A DNA stretch of 64,000 nucleotides from Peribacillus folii (GTDB lineage Bacteria; Bacillota; Bacilli; Bacillales; DSM-1321), in contig NZ_JASJOM010000010.1 in the NCBI RefSeq assembly GCF_030271255.1, positions 106,718 to 170,717 of the forward strand, read 5' to 3'. A program made the translations under genes and the position numbers. Positions 32,482 through 43,656 of the stretch are shown here, one piece after another (the first letter of the stretch is position 1; each line of letters begins with the position of its first letter). Under the pieces are notes generated by a model. It worked only from the letters and a program-made list of their open reading frames with translations. It did no database searches and had not been told where the DNA came from.

Positions 32482-33396
32482 CTATTTATTTGTCGGATCG
32501 TCCGGCAATATTCCTTGTGGAATGAATACATCGAAATGGCGGTATTGATTGACGAATTCAGCCGGGGCCATCCCGCCAAACTCCCCGTCCAGATTAAGCA
32601 TCATGTCCTTTTTGGCTTGTACTTTTATCCGATTCGCTTTTTCATAAATGACGTTTTTATCATGGATATGTTCGCCGCGCATGGCCAATGTAGCAACACG
32701 GACAATATCCGCAAGATTGGCTTTTTTCAAAATGAGCAGTGTGAACATGCCATCATTCAGGGATGCATCGGGAGCCAATTTTTCGAAGCCGCCTACCGAA
32801 TTCGTGTTAGCGACCAAGAAAAGCATGATTTCCCCTTCAAACAGCTTTCCATCATATTCGATGGAAACCTCCGTCGGCTTAATTGAGGGAAGCATTTCGA
32901 TACCTTTTATATAATATGCCAACTGCCCAAGCATGGTTTTCAGCTTGATCGGCACGTCGTATGTCAGTTCAGTCAATCGGCCTCCGCCGGCAATATTGAT
33001 GAAGTATTTATCATTCATTTTTCCGATATCGATCGGCATCGTATGCCCGCGGGCAATGATTTCTGCTGCACCTTCGATTGACTTCGGTAAATGCAGTGCC
33101 CTGGCGAAATCATTCGTCGTTCCCGTCGGAATGATCCCTAGTTTCGGACGCTTCTCTGCAGTCGCCAGTCCATTAACAACCTCATAGATCGTACCGTCGC
33201 CCCCTGCTGCAATGACAATGTCATAGCCTCGTTCAATTGCAATCTTTGCTGCATTCGTCGCATCACCGGCACCAGTCGTGGCATGGGCAGATGCTTCATA
33301 ACCAGCTTCCTCAAGTTTCGCTAGCACGCCTGGCAAACTTTTCTTAATGGCTTCCCGGCCTGAAGTCGGGTTGTAAATCAGCCTTGCTCTTTTCAT
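32482..33396 (-). CDS. dgkB: Diacylglycerol kinase DgkB
   Basis: 304 residues with AAGGATGATGGG before the ATG. It is a DAGK catalytic-domain protein: RARLIYNPTSGRE (start), IVIAAGGDGTIYEVVNGL with the GGDGT nucleotide motif near residue 65, and LGIIPTGTTNDFARAL near residue 90. DgkB phosphorylates diacylglycerol released during lipoteichoic acid synthesis back into the phospholipid pool, at the cytoplasmic side of the membrane. The position near the pcrB-gat-rlmCD block matches B. subtilis yerQ. It is probably cotranscribed with the acetyltransferase 65 bp downstream. Confidence 0.94.
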   Translation of the reverse strand: MKRARLIYNPTSGREAIKKSLPGVLAKLEEAGYEASAHATTGAGDATNAAKIAIERGYDIVIAAGGDGTIYEVVNGLATAEKRPKLGIIPTGTTNDFARALHLPKSIEGAAEIIARGHTMPIDIGKMNDKYFINIAGGGRLTELTYDVPIKLKTMLGQLAYYIKGIEMLPSIKPTEVSIEYDGKLFEGEIMLFLVANTNSVGGFEKLAPDASLNDGMFTLLILKKANLADIVRVATLAMRGEHIHDKNVIYEKANRIKVQAKKDMMLNLDGEFGGMAPAEFVNQYRHFDVFIPQGILPDDPTNK

Positions 33397-33468
33397 TTCC
33401 CATCATCCTTATACATATTGATTCCATAATTTACATCTTAATCCTTCGTTACATGAAAAGCAATATTC

Positions 33469-33497
33469 GAAAAAAAAGAGGACCGTACTCTCGGTCC
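33469..33497 (-). terminator. Terminator of the ECF sigma operon
   Basis: Stem GGACCG / CGGTCC with loop AGAGTA, followed on the minus strand by TCTTTTTTTT. Confidence 0.85.
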
Positions 33498-33580
33498 ATA
33501 TCTTTATATGCATTTTTCCAGAATTGTTATCAGGGAAATTATAATGCTTTTTATCATTTTATTCTAGTAAATGATTTCAT

Positions 33581-34510
33581 TTACTGGTGATGAACCGTAA
33601 CATTAATCGTATCTGTGACCGTTAAAATATGATTCCCTTTTCCTGACGTGAATATCCCGTTCTTTTTTTCTTGGTCATTTTCACTTACTTGTTCTTGTTT
33701 CCCATCATCTATCTTCCAGCCGTCTTTTGGGCCTTCAAGTTCGTCTGCCCCTCTTGCATCTATCTTGATATCGCTATTGTCTTGAAGAAACACACTAAGG
33801 CTTCCGCTGTCCTTCACATTCCAATCATTCAGAAGCTGACGAGGTTTCAAGACAAGGTCGGCATTTTGACCTTCTATCTCCAAGGCCAGATCGGCAGGGA
33901 TGACCAGAGTCGCCTCAAGATTCATGCTGCCACTGTCCAAAATCCGGTTTGGGATCGGCAAATCCTTGAAGCTGATATAAAGTGTATCACCATTTCTTTT
34001 AACCATTAAATAATCATCCGTCCGTTTCAACAAGGGCTCTGAATTCTTCATTCCCCGCTCATCATATGTCCCGAAAACGGAGACCGATTCTGCTGTACCG
34101 CTTTCCACCGTCAAGGGGTAATGGCCCGAGTCCAAGACGATTCTTTCTATTCCTTTTCCGGCCTTTTCATTAAAGCCAGGTAAATTGACGGTTTTTTCTT
34201 CGCTTTTCACCGCTGCCCTGACCTGTTCCATCAAGCCGCTCGACGTTAACAGGATGCAGACGATTCCCATCATCCCAAGCAAGCCTACGAACAGGATGCT
34301 AAGAATATCATACTTAACGAAGGAAGTTTCTTTTCTCGAGAAAAAAACAAAGAAAAGAATCTCCGCACCCAGGATGATGAACACCAGCGGCCACCATGAA
34401 AGGAGTATTGTCGTCAAATCCACATGCAGGAATTGGGAAGCTAGTAAAACCACACCCAAACCGACAAGGGCCGCGCCCATTGAAATCGTTCCCACTCTCC
34501 ACGTTCTCAT
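33581..34510 (-). CDS. Membrane protein with LiaF-like extracytoplasmic domain
   Basis: 309 residues; ATG overlaps the stop of the preceding gene (ATGA). Three to four membrane helices in the first 95 residues include LLSWWPLVFIILGAEILFF, the pattern seen at the start of LiaI/LiaF-type stress proteins. The remainder (about 110-309) is a beta-rich domain with repeated short strands (IERIVLDSGHYPLTVESGTAESVSVFG.., LEATLVIPADLALEIEGQNADLVLK) resembling adhesin-like DUF4097 folds. It is the last gene of the sigma-factor operon and could sense envelope stress; that is inference. Confidence 0.75.
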   Translation of the reverse strand: MRTWRVGTISMGAALVGLGVVLLASQFLHVDLTTILLSWWPLVFIILGAEILFFVFFSRKETSFVKYDILSILFVGLLGMMGIVCILLTSSGLMEQVRAAVKSEEKTVNLPGFNEKAGKGIERIVLDSGHYPLTVESGTAESVSVFGTYDERGMKNSEPLLKRTDDYLMVKRNGDTLYISFKDLPIPNRILDSGSMNLEATLVIPADLALEIEGQNADLVLKPRQLLNDWNVKDSGSLSVFLQDNSDIKIDARGADELEGPKDGWKIDDGKQEQVSENDQEKKNGIFTSGKGNHILTVTDTINVTVHHQ

Positions 34511-35577
34511 TCTGTATCCTCCTCCATCCCAGCTTTTTTACTGCCTGACATCAGCTTGATTCCACCGCCTATGAGAAGGATGCAGACCAATCCTTTTTGG
34601 AAATAATCTCTAAACCAATATTCGAGGTTGCTTCCAAGCCATTCATTTAAATGGGGGGCAATCGCCGGTACGATGATATTACTTGCCAGGAAATAGATTC
34701 CAAGTCCCACTAAACCGAAGCCCATCCATTTTTGTTGATAGACGATCCCTGAGATGATGGGCGTATCGTCAACAGGACCTTCTTCCATTTTTGATGCTTT
34801 TTGCAATCCATCAAAAAAGCTATAAAACCAGATGATTGGAATTAGGAAAAAGAAGAAGCCCAGCCGCAGTAAGTCCAATATATAAATGGCGAATAAAAAA
34901 ACTGCCATCAATTGAATCCCTCGTTTTTGCAGGCCTAAATATAAGTGTCCGGCCCCAGGAAAAATGGAAAATAATGTAGCGATTGATTTACTCTTCTTCC
35001 CGGACTCCCTCCTTTGCTCGAACTCTTCAAGCACTGTTCGGTCGATAAGTTCCTCCCCGCGTTGCTTTTTATTCAGCTGTTGGACGGAATCAAAAAAGCT
35101 GTAAATCCAGATGACTGGCAATAGTGCCATGAATATTAACAGGCCTTCCATTCTTGTCATTATGCTCAGGAATACCACCATAATGCCGAGTCCTAAAAAA
35201 CCGATGAGAAAAGTGAGTCCACGGTTCATGAGTCCAAGCTGAAAATGCCCTACGCCAGGAACGAATGAAAGAATGATCACATAAAACCTTTCCGCTTCAG
35301 GCTGTGCCGCCAATTTCTCCATCTCCGCTTCACCTTGTGGCTTTCTTGAAGAAGTGACCACCAAGTCAAATATACTAATGAGGTAAAACAGCAGGCCAAG
35401 GACGGAAAAGGCAGCGAACGCCTCGGCATGACTGACCACGGCAAGCATTAAACCACCAAGCCCGAATCCGAACGTAGCAAGAAAATAAAATAACCCTTTA
35501 TATGTCCTTCCAAGATAAAAATGCCCGAATCCCGGAAGAAACGATAATAAAAAAGCGATGACCGGGCTTTTATTCAT
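34507..35577 (-). CDS. Membrane protein with three TM2-like repeats
   Basis: 356 residues with AAGGAGGGG before the ATG. Three internal repeats each read S(F/I)xPGxGHxxLGxxxRG followed by hydrophobic helices: near residues 13, 103 and 208. The glycine/histidine-rich turn between two helices is the TM2-domain pattern. A further C-terminal pair of helices and an acidic tail (AGMEEDTE) complete it. Function unknown. The start overlaps the anti-sigma gene by eight bases and its end overlaps the next gene, so it is translationally coupled within the sigma operon. Confidence 0.75.
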   Translation of the reverse strand: MNKSPVIAFLLSFLPGFGHFYLGRTYKGLFYFLATFGFGLGGLMLAVVSHAEAFAAFSVLGLLFYLISIFDLVVTSSRKPQGEAEMEKLAAQPEAERFYVIILSFVPGVGHFQLGLMNRGLTFLIGFLGLGIMVVFLSIMTRMEGLLIFMALLPVIWIYSFFDSVQQLNKKQRGEELIDRTVLEEFEQRRESGKKSKSIATLFSIFPGAGHLYLGLQKRGIQLMAVFLFAIYILDLLRLGFFFFLIPIIWFYSFFDGLQKASKMEEGPVDDTPIISGIVYQQKWMGFGLVGLGIYFLASNIIVPAIAPHLNEWLGSNLEYWFRDYFQKGLVCILLIGGGIKLMSGSKKAGMEEDTE

Positions 35578-36037
35578 TTATAAACCCCTCCTTATTTTTC
35601 TTTTCGATCGAGTCCATCCAATTAAAAGTTTTATTGATCAGCCCATCTGTCAGGGATTTGGTTTCCTTCACACTGGTGGTTTCCACCGAATCCACGTATT
35701 CAGTCAAAGATTGAAATACTCCGCCAGCCATTAATAAAATCGTGAATCCGGCCGCTATCAAATAATGTCTCGCGATCGTCCGTAGTGAGTTCTCTTTCCG
35801 TATATGTGTAGCCTCTTCTTCAGCATCGCCTTTTTCGCGCTTGATCTCTTTCATGACAGAATCTGCAAGGTCATCGCTAATGGACACGACGCTCGCCTCT
35901 TCCGTTTCCAGTACTTCCATATAAATGGATAAACACTCGTCACAGGAGTATAGATGATTTTCATATTCTATTTTTAGATACTCGGGTATTTCATCAGCCA
36001 AATAGGCAACCCATCCGTCCCTGGAAACATGATTCAT
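35570..36037 (-). CDS. Anti-sigma factor with zinc-finger (ZAS-type) domain
   Basis: 155 residues from the ATG at 36037 (GGAGGATTTTTC upstream); a longer frame to 36073 lies inside the sigma gene and lacks a ribosome site. The N-terminus has YENHLYSCDECLSIY, an H-x3-C-x2-C motif of zinc-binding anti-sigma factors. A single membrane helix (IAAGFTILLMAGGVF, about residue 105) places the remainder, VETTSVKETKSLTDGLINKTF, outside. It overlaps the sigma gene by ATGA, the usual arrangement for an anti-sigma partner holding its sigma factor at the membrane. Confidence 0.85.
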   Translation of the reverse strand: MNHVSRDGWVAYLADEIPEYLKIEYENHLYSCDECLSIYMEVLETEEASVVSISDDLADSVMKEIKREKGDAEEEATHIRKENSLRTIARHYLIAAGFTILLMAGGVFQSLTEYVDSVETTSVKETKSLTDGLINKTFNWMDSIEKKNKEGFINE

Positions 36038-36576
36038 GAAAAATCCTCCTCTTTCCAATGTTTTCTCATCCAATTTCTTGCACGGTATAACTTAACCTCG
36101 ACAGACTTAACCTGGATCTGCTGTTCCTCTGCAATTTGCTTGAATGTCTTCTCCTTTATGTAGTAATCATATACCACGTCACGATACCCCTCCGGGAGAT
36201 CATTCAGCTTCCGCAATACTTGCTTTCTTCTTTCATTTTGAAAAAAAACTGCCTCTGCATCGTCAGAAGCGCCCATATCGTCTTCCGCTGATTGTTCATC
36301 ATGCGGCTCTTCCTTTTGGCGCTGCCTTTTTCTCTTAAGGTCGATTGCATGATTCACAGCGATACGGGTAATCCAAGTTTTAAAGCCCTGATTCTTATAT
36401 TGAGGAAGAGAAGTATAGATTTTGATAAAGACTTCCTGGGTAACATCTTCAGCATCCTTTTGATTGCGTAAAACAGAGTAGACCGTTCGATATATCGATT
36501 GTTTGTACGTTTCAATTAATATTCGGAATGCATGATCATTCCCAGCCCTGACCTTCTCCACTAACTCATCCGTCAC
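36034..36576 (-). CDS. ECF-type RNA polymerase sigma factor
   Basis: 180 residues starting at GTG 36576, which has AAGGAGG seven bases upstream; a farther ATG at 36603 precedes that site and is unlikely. Region 2 (about 20-85) has YRTVYSVLRNQKDAEDVTQEVFIKIYTSLPQYKNQGFKTWITRIAVN. Region 4 (about 120-172) has LNDLPEGYRDVVYDYYIKEKTFKQIAEEQQIQVKSVEVKLYRARNWMRK. Between them is a charged linker. No extra domain. It starts a four-gene operon with its anti-sigma factor and two membrane proteins. I could not assign a named sigma (SigX, SigW, SigY) from sequence. Confidence 0.92.
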   Translation of the reverse strand: MTDELVEKVRAGNDHAFRILIETYKQSIYRTVYSVLRNQKDAEDVTQEVFIKIYTSLPQYKNQGFKTWITRIAVNHAIDLKRKRQRQKEEPHDEQSAEDDMGASDDAEAVFFQNERRKQVLRKLNDLPEGYRDVVYDYYIKEKTFKQIAEEQQIQVKSVEVKLYRARNWMRKHWKEEDFS

Positions 36577-36622
36577 TTCTCTTCCTCCTTCCTTGTTAAA
36601 CATTCACGTAATAGACGACACG

Positions 36623-36650
36623 AAAAGGAGTTACCCCTACAGATAACTCC
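36623..36650 (-). terminator. Terminator of the gat operon
   Basis: Stem GGAGTTA / GTAACTCC followed by TTTT on the minus strand. A second hairpin (about 36686-36711, CCGTATCAC / GTGGTACGG) lies between it and the gatB stop. Confidence 0.7.
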
Positions 36651-36717
36651 AAATTTTTTTAATCCTTTCTCCAATCAAGTGAAAACCGTACCACTTTAAT
36701 AGTGATACGGCCAAAAA

Positions 36718-38145
36718 TTATCGTTTATTGATTTGCTCAACCAAAATTTTATTAACAAGCTGTGGATTGGCTTGACCTTTCGTTGCCTTCATAATCTGCC
36801 CGACAAGGAATCCGATTGCCTTTTGCTTACCGGCTTTAAAGTCTTCGATTGATTGCGGATTATTATTCAGCGCTTCTTCAACCGCAGTAAGCAATGCTCC
36901 TTCATCGGAGATTTGGACAAGTCCCTTCTCCTTGACGATCGTTTCTGCATCCCCGCCATTTTCAATCAATTCCTTGAAAACTTTTTTTGCGATTTTTGAA
37001 GAAATCGTCCCGTCTTCAATCAGCTTGATCATGCCTGCCAATGATCCGGCCGTCAGTTGGACATCATGCAGTTCTTTTCCTTCGGCATTTAAGAATGCGG
37101 AAACCTCGCCCATAATCCAGTTGGATGCCAGTTTTGCATCCGCTCCAGCCGCTACAGTCGCTTCAAAGAAATCAGCCGTTTCTTTCGTTACCGTTAAGAC
37201 GGCTGCATCATATTCGGGTAAGCCGAATTCCTCGACATACCGTTTTTTGCGGGCATCCGGAAGCTCTGGAATTTCTGCAGCGATGCGTGCTTTCCATTCT
37301 TCATCGATATGAATCGTCAATAAGTCCGGCTCCGGGAAGTAACGATAATCATCGGATCCTTCTTTCACCCTCATAAGGACTGTTCTGCCTGTGGCTTCGT
37401 CGAACCTGCGTGTCTCCTGTTCAATAATGCCGCCCTCGTTCAAGATTTCCGCTTGGCGGATTTCTTCATGCTCCAATCCTTTGCGAACGAAGTTGAAGGA
37501 ATTCAGGTTTTTCAGTTCGGTCTTCGTGCCGAATTCCTTTTGCCCGACAGGCTTCAAGGAAATGTTGGCATCACAGCGCAGTGAGCCTTCCTCCATTTTA
37601 CAATCGGAAACGCCTGTATACTGAATGATCGATTTCAATTTTTCCAGATAGGCATATGCCTCTTCAGGGGAAGTGATATCCGGTTCGGAAACGATTTCAA
37701 CAAGAGGAGTTCCCTGACGGTTATAGTCACATAGGGAGTAGTTTCCTTTATGTGTCAGTTTCCCTGCATCTTCTTCCATATGGATGCGGGTTATGCCGAT
37801 TTTCTTTTTCTTGCCTCCGACTTCAATTTCTATCCAGCCATGCTCACCGATTGGTTGATCGAACTGGGAAATTTGGTAGGCTTTAGGATTGTCCGGGTAA
37901 AAATAGTTCTTCCGGTCGAATTTCGTAATTTCCGCCACTTCACAATTCAGTGCGATGGCTGCCTTCATTGCGAAATCAACAGCCTTTTTGTTGACGACAG
38001 GCAATACGCCTGGATAGCCTAGATCAATTACGGTCGTGTTGCTATTCGGAGCGGCACCGAAATGGTTCGGGCTCGCTGAGAATATTTTTGAATCCGTTTT
38101 TAATTCTACGTGTACTTCTAAACCAATTACCGTTTCAAAGTCCAT
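36718..38145 (-). CDS. gatB: Asp-tRNA(Asn)/Glu-tRNA(Gln) amidotransferase subunit B
   Basis: 475 residues from the ATG at 38145, seven bases after GGGGTG. It opens with [23 protein letters not shown] and has the GatB core motifs [34 protein letters not shown] and [17 protein letters not shown]-terminal helical YqeY-like domain (about 325-475) recognises the tRNA. With GatA and GatC it converts misacylated Glu-tRNA(Gln) (and Asp-tRNA(Asn)) to the correct amide form, since bacilli lack glutaminyl-tRNA synthetase. It is the last gene of gatCAB; 12 bp separate it from gatA. Confidence 0.97.
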   Translation of the reverse strand: MDFETVIGLEVHVELKTDSKIFSASPNHFGAAPNSNTTVIDLGYPGVLPVVNKKAVDFAMKAAIALNCEVAEITKFDRKNYFYPDNPKAYQISQFDQPIGEHGWIEIEVGGKKKKIGITRIHMEEDAGKLTHKGNYSLCDYNRQGTPLVEIVSEPDITSPEEAYAYLEKLKSIIQYTGVSDCKMEEGSLRCDANISLKPVGQKEFGTKTELKNLNSFNFVRKGLEHEEIRQAEILNEGGIIEQETRRFDEATGRTVLMRVKEGSDDYRYFPEPDLLTIHIDEEWKARIAAEIPELPDARKKRYVEEFGLPEYDAAVLTVTKETADFFEATVAAGADAKLASNWIMGEVSAFLNAEGKELHDVQLTAGSLAGMIKLIEDGTISSKIAKKVFKELIENGGDAETIVKEKGLVQISDEGALLTAVEEALNNNPQSIEDFKAGKQKAIGFLVGQIMKATKGQANPQLVNKILVEQINKR

Positions 38146-38157
38146 TTTTTTCACCCC

Positions 38158-39618
38158 TTACAGCTTAGGAAATTGTTTATGAAAATCTGTTGCTTGCTCG
38201 AATGCGTGAGCTGCGCGATAAATCGTGCTTTCATCAAAATGCTTACCGATCATCTGAAGCCCGAGCGGAAGCCCATTCGCACCGAATCCGCACGGCACGG
38301 ATATCCCTGGTACACCTGCAAGGTTGACTGGGATCGTTAAAATGTCATTCGCGTACATTGTTAATGGGTCGTCCATTTTTTCACCGATTTTAAATGCTGG
38401 CGTAGGTGTAGTCGGGCCAACGATGAGATCATATTTTTCAAAAACATCCTCAAAGTCCCGCTTGATTAAAGTACGTACTTTTTGAGCCTTTTTATAATAA
38501 GCGTCATAATAGCCTGAGCTTAGGGAGAACGTTCCTAGCATGATGCGGCGTTTCACTTCGTCACCGAACCCCTCGGCACGGGTTTGTTTATACATTTCTA
38601 TAAGCGTTTCCGCATTATCTGTACGGTGTCCGAACCGAACTCCATCGAAGCGGGAAAGGTTAGCCGAAGCTTCGGATGAAGATAGCAGATAATAAGCAGC
38701 CAAGGCATATTTGGAATGGGGCAAGGATACTTCTTCCCATTCAGCTCCAAGGCCTTCCAATACTTTTAACGCTTCAAGAACGGAATTACGCGCTTCTTCG
38801 CCAACACCTTCGCCTAAATATTCTTTAGGAACGGCAATTTTCAAACCTCGAACATCGCCTGTTAATGAATTCACAAAATTCGGCACGTCCAAGTTCGCTG
38901 AGGTGGAATCCATTGGATCTACACCAGAAATCGCCTCAAGTAAATAGGCATTATCTTCTACCGTTCTTGTTACCGGTCCAATTTGGTCCAATGAAGAGGC
39001 GAACGCCACTAATCCGTAACGGGAAACCCTTCCATAAGTAGGCTTGAGGCCGACTACGCCGCAATAAGCCGCTGGTTGGCGGATCGATCCACCTGTATCC
39101 GAGCCTAGAGAGAATAAGACTTCACCTGAAGCGACGGAAGCAGCAGAACCGCCTGATGAACCGCCCGGTACGTAATCCGTGTTCCAAGGGTTGCGTGTGG
39201 CCTGATAGGCAGAATTCTCATTGGAAGACCCCATTGCAAATTCATCCATGTTTAATTTACCGATGGTCACCGTTTCGGCCTTTTGTAATTTTTGAACGAC
39301 AGTTGCGTCATAAATTGGATCAAAGTTCTCCAAAATTTTGCTCGCACAAGTCGTCCGTAAGTTTTTTGTGACAATATTATCTTTAACTCCGATTGGCATG
39401 CCAAATAAAGCGCCTTCGTTCCCGCCATTAACCAATTGGTCATCCAATATTTTTGCTTGAGTGCGGGCGTTTTCCTCATCAAGAGTCAAAAATGCCTTCA
39501 CCTTGCCTTCTACCTCGCCGATCCGCTTATATGATTCGTTAACCAGATCAGTAACGCTGATCTCTTTCTTATGTAAGCGTTCGTGCAGCTCAGAAACCTT
39601 TTGTTCGAACAACGACAT
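38158..39618 (-). CDS. gatA: Asp-tRNA(Asn)/Glu-tRNA(Gln) amidotransferase subunit A
   Basis: 486 residues from the second of two adjacent ATGs (39618); AAGGAGGG fits it better than the one at 39621. The amidase signature is complete: the catalytic Lys in GVKDNI, and [34 protein letters not shown] with the cis-Ser and nucleophile Ser of the Ser-cisSer-Lys triad. It releases ammonia from glutamine for transfer by GatB. Strictly ordered gatC-gatA-gatB operon on the minus strand. Confidence 0.97.
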   Translation of the reverse strand: MSLFEQKVSELHERLHKKEISVTDLVNESYKRIGEVEGKVKAFLTLDEENARTQAKILDDQLVNGGNEGALFGMPIGVKDNIVTKNLRTTCASKILENFDPIYDATVVQKLQKAETVTIGKLNMDEFAMGSSNENSAYQATRNPWNTDYVPGGSSGGSAASVASGEVLFSLGSDTGGSIRQPAAYCGVVGLKPTYGRVSRYGLVAFASSLDQIGPVTRTVEDNAYLLEAISGVDPMDSTSANLDVPNFVNSLTGDVRGLKIAVPKEYLGEGVGEEARNSVLEALKVLEGLGAEWEEVSLPHSKYALAAYYLLSSSEASANLSRFDGVRFGHRTDNAETLIEMYKQTRAEGFGDEVKRRIMLGTFSLSSGYYDAYYKKAQKVRTLIKRDFEDVFEKYDLIVGPTTPTPAFKIGEKMDDPLTMYANDILTIPVNLAGVPGISVPCGFGANGLPLGLQMIGKHFDESTIYRAAHAFEQATDFHKQFPKL

Positions 39619-39630
39619 CATTGTCCCTCC

Positions 39631-39921
39631 TTATTCGATTATGGATGGTACACGGATATATCCTTCTTTACTATCCGGTGCATTTTTCACTACTTCTTCC
39701 ACTGGCAATCCGGGCTTTGCAACATCTTCCCGCATTACATTTTTCATATCCAAAACGTGAGAAGTCGGGTTCACTTGATCTGTATCAAGCTCATTCAACT
39801 GCTCCGCAAATGAAATCATTTGGTCAAGCTGATGCTGAAACTGCTTTGCTTCTTCTTCCGTAATGGCCAAACGTGCCAAATGGGCAACGTGTTTAACCTG
39901 TTCCATTGAAATACGTGACAT
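39631..39921 (-). CDS. gatC: Asp-tRNA(Asn)/Glu-tRNA(Gln) amidotransferase subunit C
   Basis: 96 residues from the ATG at 39921 (GGAGGTGAAGAGA upstream); nine further codons to 39948 are outside the ribosome site. Sequence [42 protein letters not shown] and a C-terminal [17 protein letters not shown] fit GatC, a small subunit that wraps around GatA and GatB and stabilises the complex. First gene of the gatCAB operon. Confidence 0.97.
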   Translation of the reverse strand: MSRISMEQVKHVAHLARLAITEEEAKQFQHQLDQMISFAEQLNELDTDQVNPTSHVLDMKNVMREDVAKPGLPVEEVVKNAPDSKEGYIRVPSIIE

Positions 39922-40365
39922 TCTCTTCACCTCCGAAAAAATATCCAAATCGACTGAAATTCGCCGCTTTTCTCCATAAAATCATCGTTTAAATCATATC
40001 AAACTATTACACAGTAAAGCAACAGGAGATACCATGTCGAAATTCAAATATTTGATAAGCAAAATAGGATATTTTCCGGGAAATATGGGAAAGTTGACGG
40101 AATTTCCGGGGAAATGGCACAAAGTCCGTTAAGTTCGACAAACCTCCCCTTTTTTGATAGGAAGTCACTTCCTGGTATGGAAGCTCTTATTTTCATTTTT
40201 TTTTTAGAAAGGCCCTTTTCGTAAAAATATTATTTTTAAACTAAGTTGAATTGCGATACTTCTGCCCCTGTTAAGCGAGCACTTAAGGGGGAATCAACCA
40301 TACCGAATTACTTGGTAGCGATACTTCCTTCAAAAAAAGACGAAGCTGTTAAGCTTCATCCTTTG
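39922..40365. other. Intergenic region between camS and gatC
   Basis: 444 bp without a gene. It contains the camS terminator (40332-40360) and a stretch with two loosely repeated units of about 30 bp (around 40065-40135, each with TTCCGGG(G)AAAT). The gatC promoter should lie in the left half but I could not define it. Confidence 0.5.
40332..40360 (-). terminator. Terminator of camS
   Basis: Stem GATGAAGCT / AGCTTCGTC with loop TAAC, then seven T residues on the minus strand, just past the stop at 40366. Confidence 0.9.
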
Positions 40366-41535
40366 TCACTCATATATATGCACAGTTGGTTCGTCCTGGT
40401 TAGCTTCCCGGACAATGAGGGCTTCAGGTCCATTTACCGAGGTAATCGATACCTGTACGGAGATATATTTAGGGAACCGTTCCATTACAAGTCCAGCCAC
40501 ATATTGGGTAAAGCCGATCGCTTCCGAATTCCCGTAAAATTGAATGGGAATATCAATGTTCAAGCTCTGTAATTGGTCGTCCATATAAAACGCCCTGCCA
40601 ATGACTCCGTTAAAGTTAGGGAAATACTCTTCGACATCTTCTTTGAAGTTCGTGAAAGTATTGACGTCATCCCGATATTTCTTTTCAGCACTCGCAGAAG
40701 GGAAAAGGAAATACTCTTCATCCAGGTCATTCCATTTTCCAATGCTATTGGAGTTCTGGTTGATATTAGTGTAAGAAATGAAATTCCCCGGCACTACGGA
40801 GGATTTTTCATTTTGCTCGAATAAGGCAATCGTAATCGGGACGTTTTTCAGCTTGTCCATCGATCGCAGCCTTTTCAAGACCTCGGCTGCAATTTTTTCA
40901 CCTTCTTGCTTAAGCTTCTTACTATCGATTTTCTGTTCATAGGTGGCTCCATAGGCTTCCTTTTGGTAATAATGCACGGAATTTAACGCAAGACCTATTA
41001 CTACTCCGCCAAGCTTCACTGAATTGTCCTTTGACTTAACCAAGTAATTATGTTCCAGTATGTGAGCAAGATAAATAGGATTTTCTTCATTCCGCTTATC
41101 GATGTCCCCTTTACCGGGATCAAGCGGATTCAAGCCCAGGTTTTCCGAGGGTTTCAAATCCTTTTCTTTCAGCTGGCTATTGGTGAATTTCCTGTTCAGC
41201 CAAGAGGAAATCGTAGAGCTGCTAAGCATTTGCCCTTCTTGAAATAGATATTTCTCCGGATCGAATTGAGTTTGGGCCAGCCTCATCAGTCCATTTTCGA
41301 ATTCCTCAATATCATAGCGGGTATTTAAATTCGATACGACCAAACCGCGGGCTTTTGAAGGCTCAAACGGAAGGATTGTTTGATAATATTCTTCCGAAAT
41401 TTTATACTTCGGAATGATTGCCGTTTCTTTTTTGTCTTTGGAATCTTGCACTACCTCTTGCTTATCTTCAAAACTAGGCGCACAGCCAGCAAGAAGCAGT
41501 ATAAGAACCATCCCCAAAATAGAGTGTTTCCTCAT
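40366..41535 (-). CDS. camS: CamS family lipoprotein (YerH)
   Basis: 389 residues. A lipoprotein signal peptide with lipobox LLLAGC (Cys18) means it is anchored outside the membrane. The rest matches the CamS family, named for the enterococcal sex pheromone cAM373 precursor: YYQTILPFEPSKARGLVVSN, LNTRYDIEEFENGLMRLAQTQFDP, and LNPLDPGKGDIDKRNEENPIYLAHILEHNYL. In bacilli it sits right after ligA, with an 11-bp gap here, and is probably in the pcrB-pcrA-ligA operon. Its role in non-enterococci is unknown. Confidence 0.93.
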   Translation of the reverse strand: MRKHSILGMVLILLLAGCAPSFEDKQEVVQDSKDKKETAIIPKYKISEEYYQTILPFEPSKARGLVVSNLNTRYDIEEFENGLMRLAQTQFDPEKYLFQEGQMLSSSTISSWLNRKFTNSQLKEKDLKPSENLGLNPLDPGKGDIDKRNEENPIYLAHILEHNYLVKSKDNSVKLGGVVIGLALNSVHYYQKEAYGATYEQKIDSKKLKQEGEKIAAEVLKRLRSMDKLKNVPITIALFEQNEKSSVVPGNFISYTNINQNSNSIGKWNDLDEEYFLFPSASAEKKYRDDVNTFTNFKEDVEEYFPNFNGVIGRAFYMDDQLQSLNIDIPIQFYGNSEAIGFTQYVAGLVMERFPKYISVQVSITSVNGPEALIVREANQDEPTVHIYE

Positions 41536-41546
41536 AACTACACCTC

Positions 41547-43631
<2,085 letters not shown>

Positions 43632-43656
43632 TTACCAGTATACGGATAATATTAGT

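Noticed and set aside
40246..40572. Plus-strand open frame overlapping the camS end
   Set aside because: Overlaps camS and its terminator on the other strand; no ribosome site.
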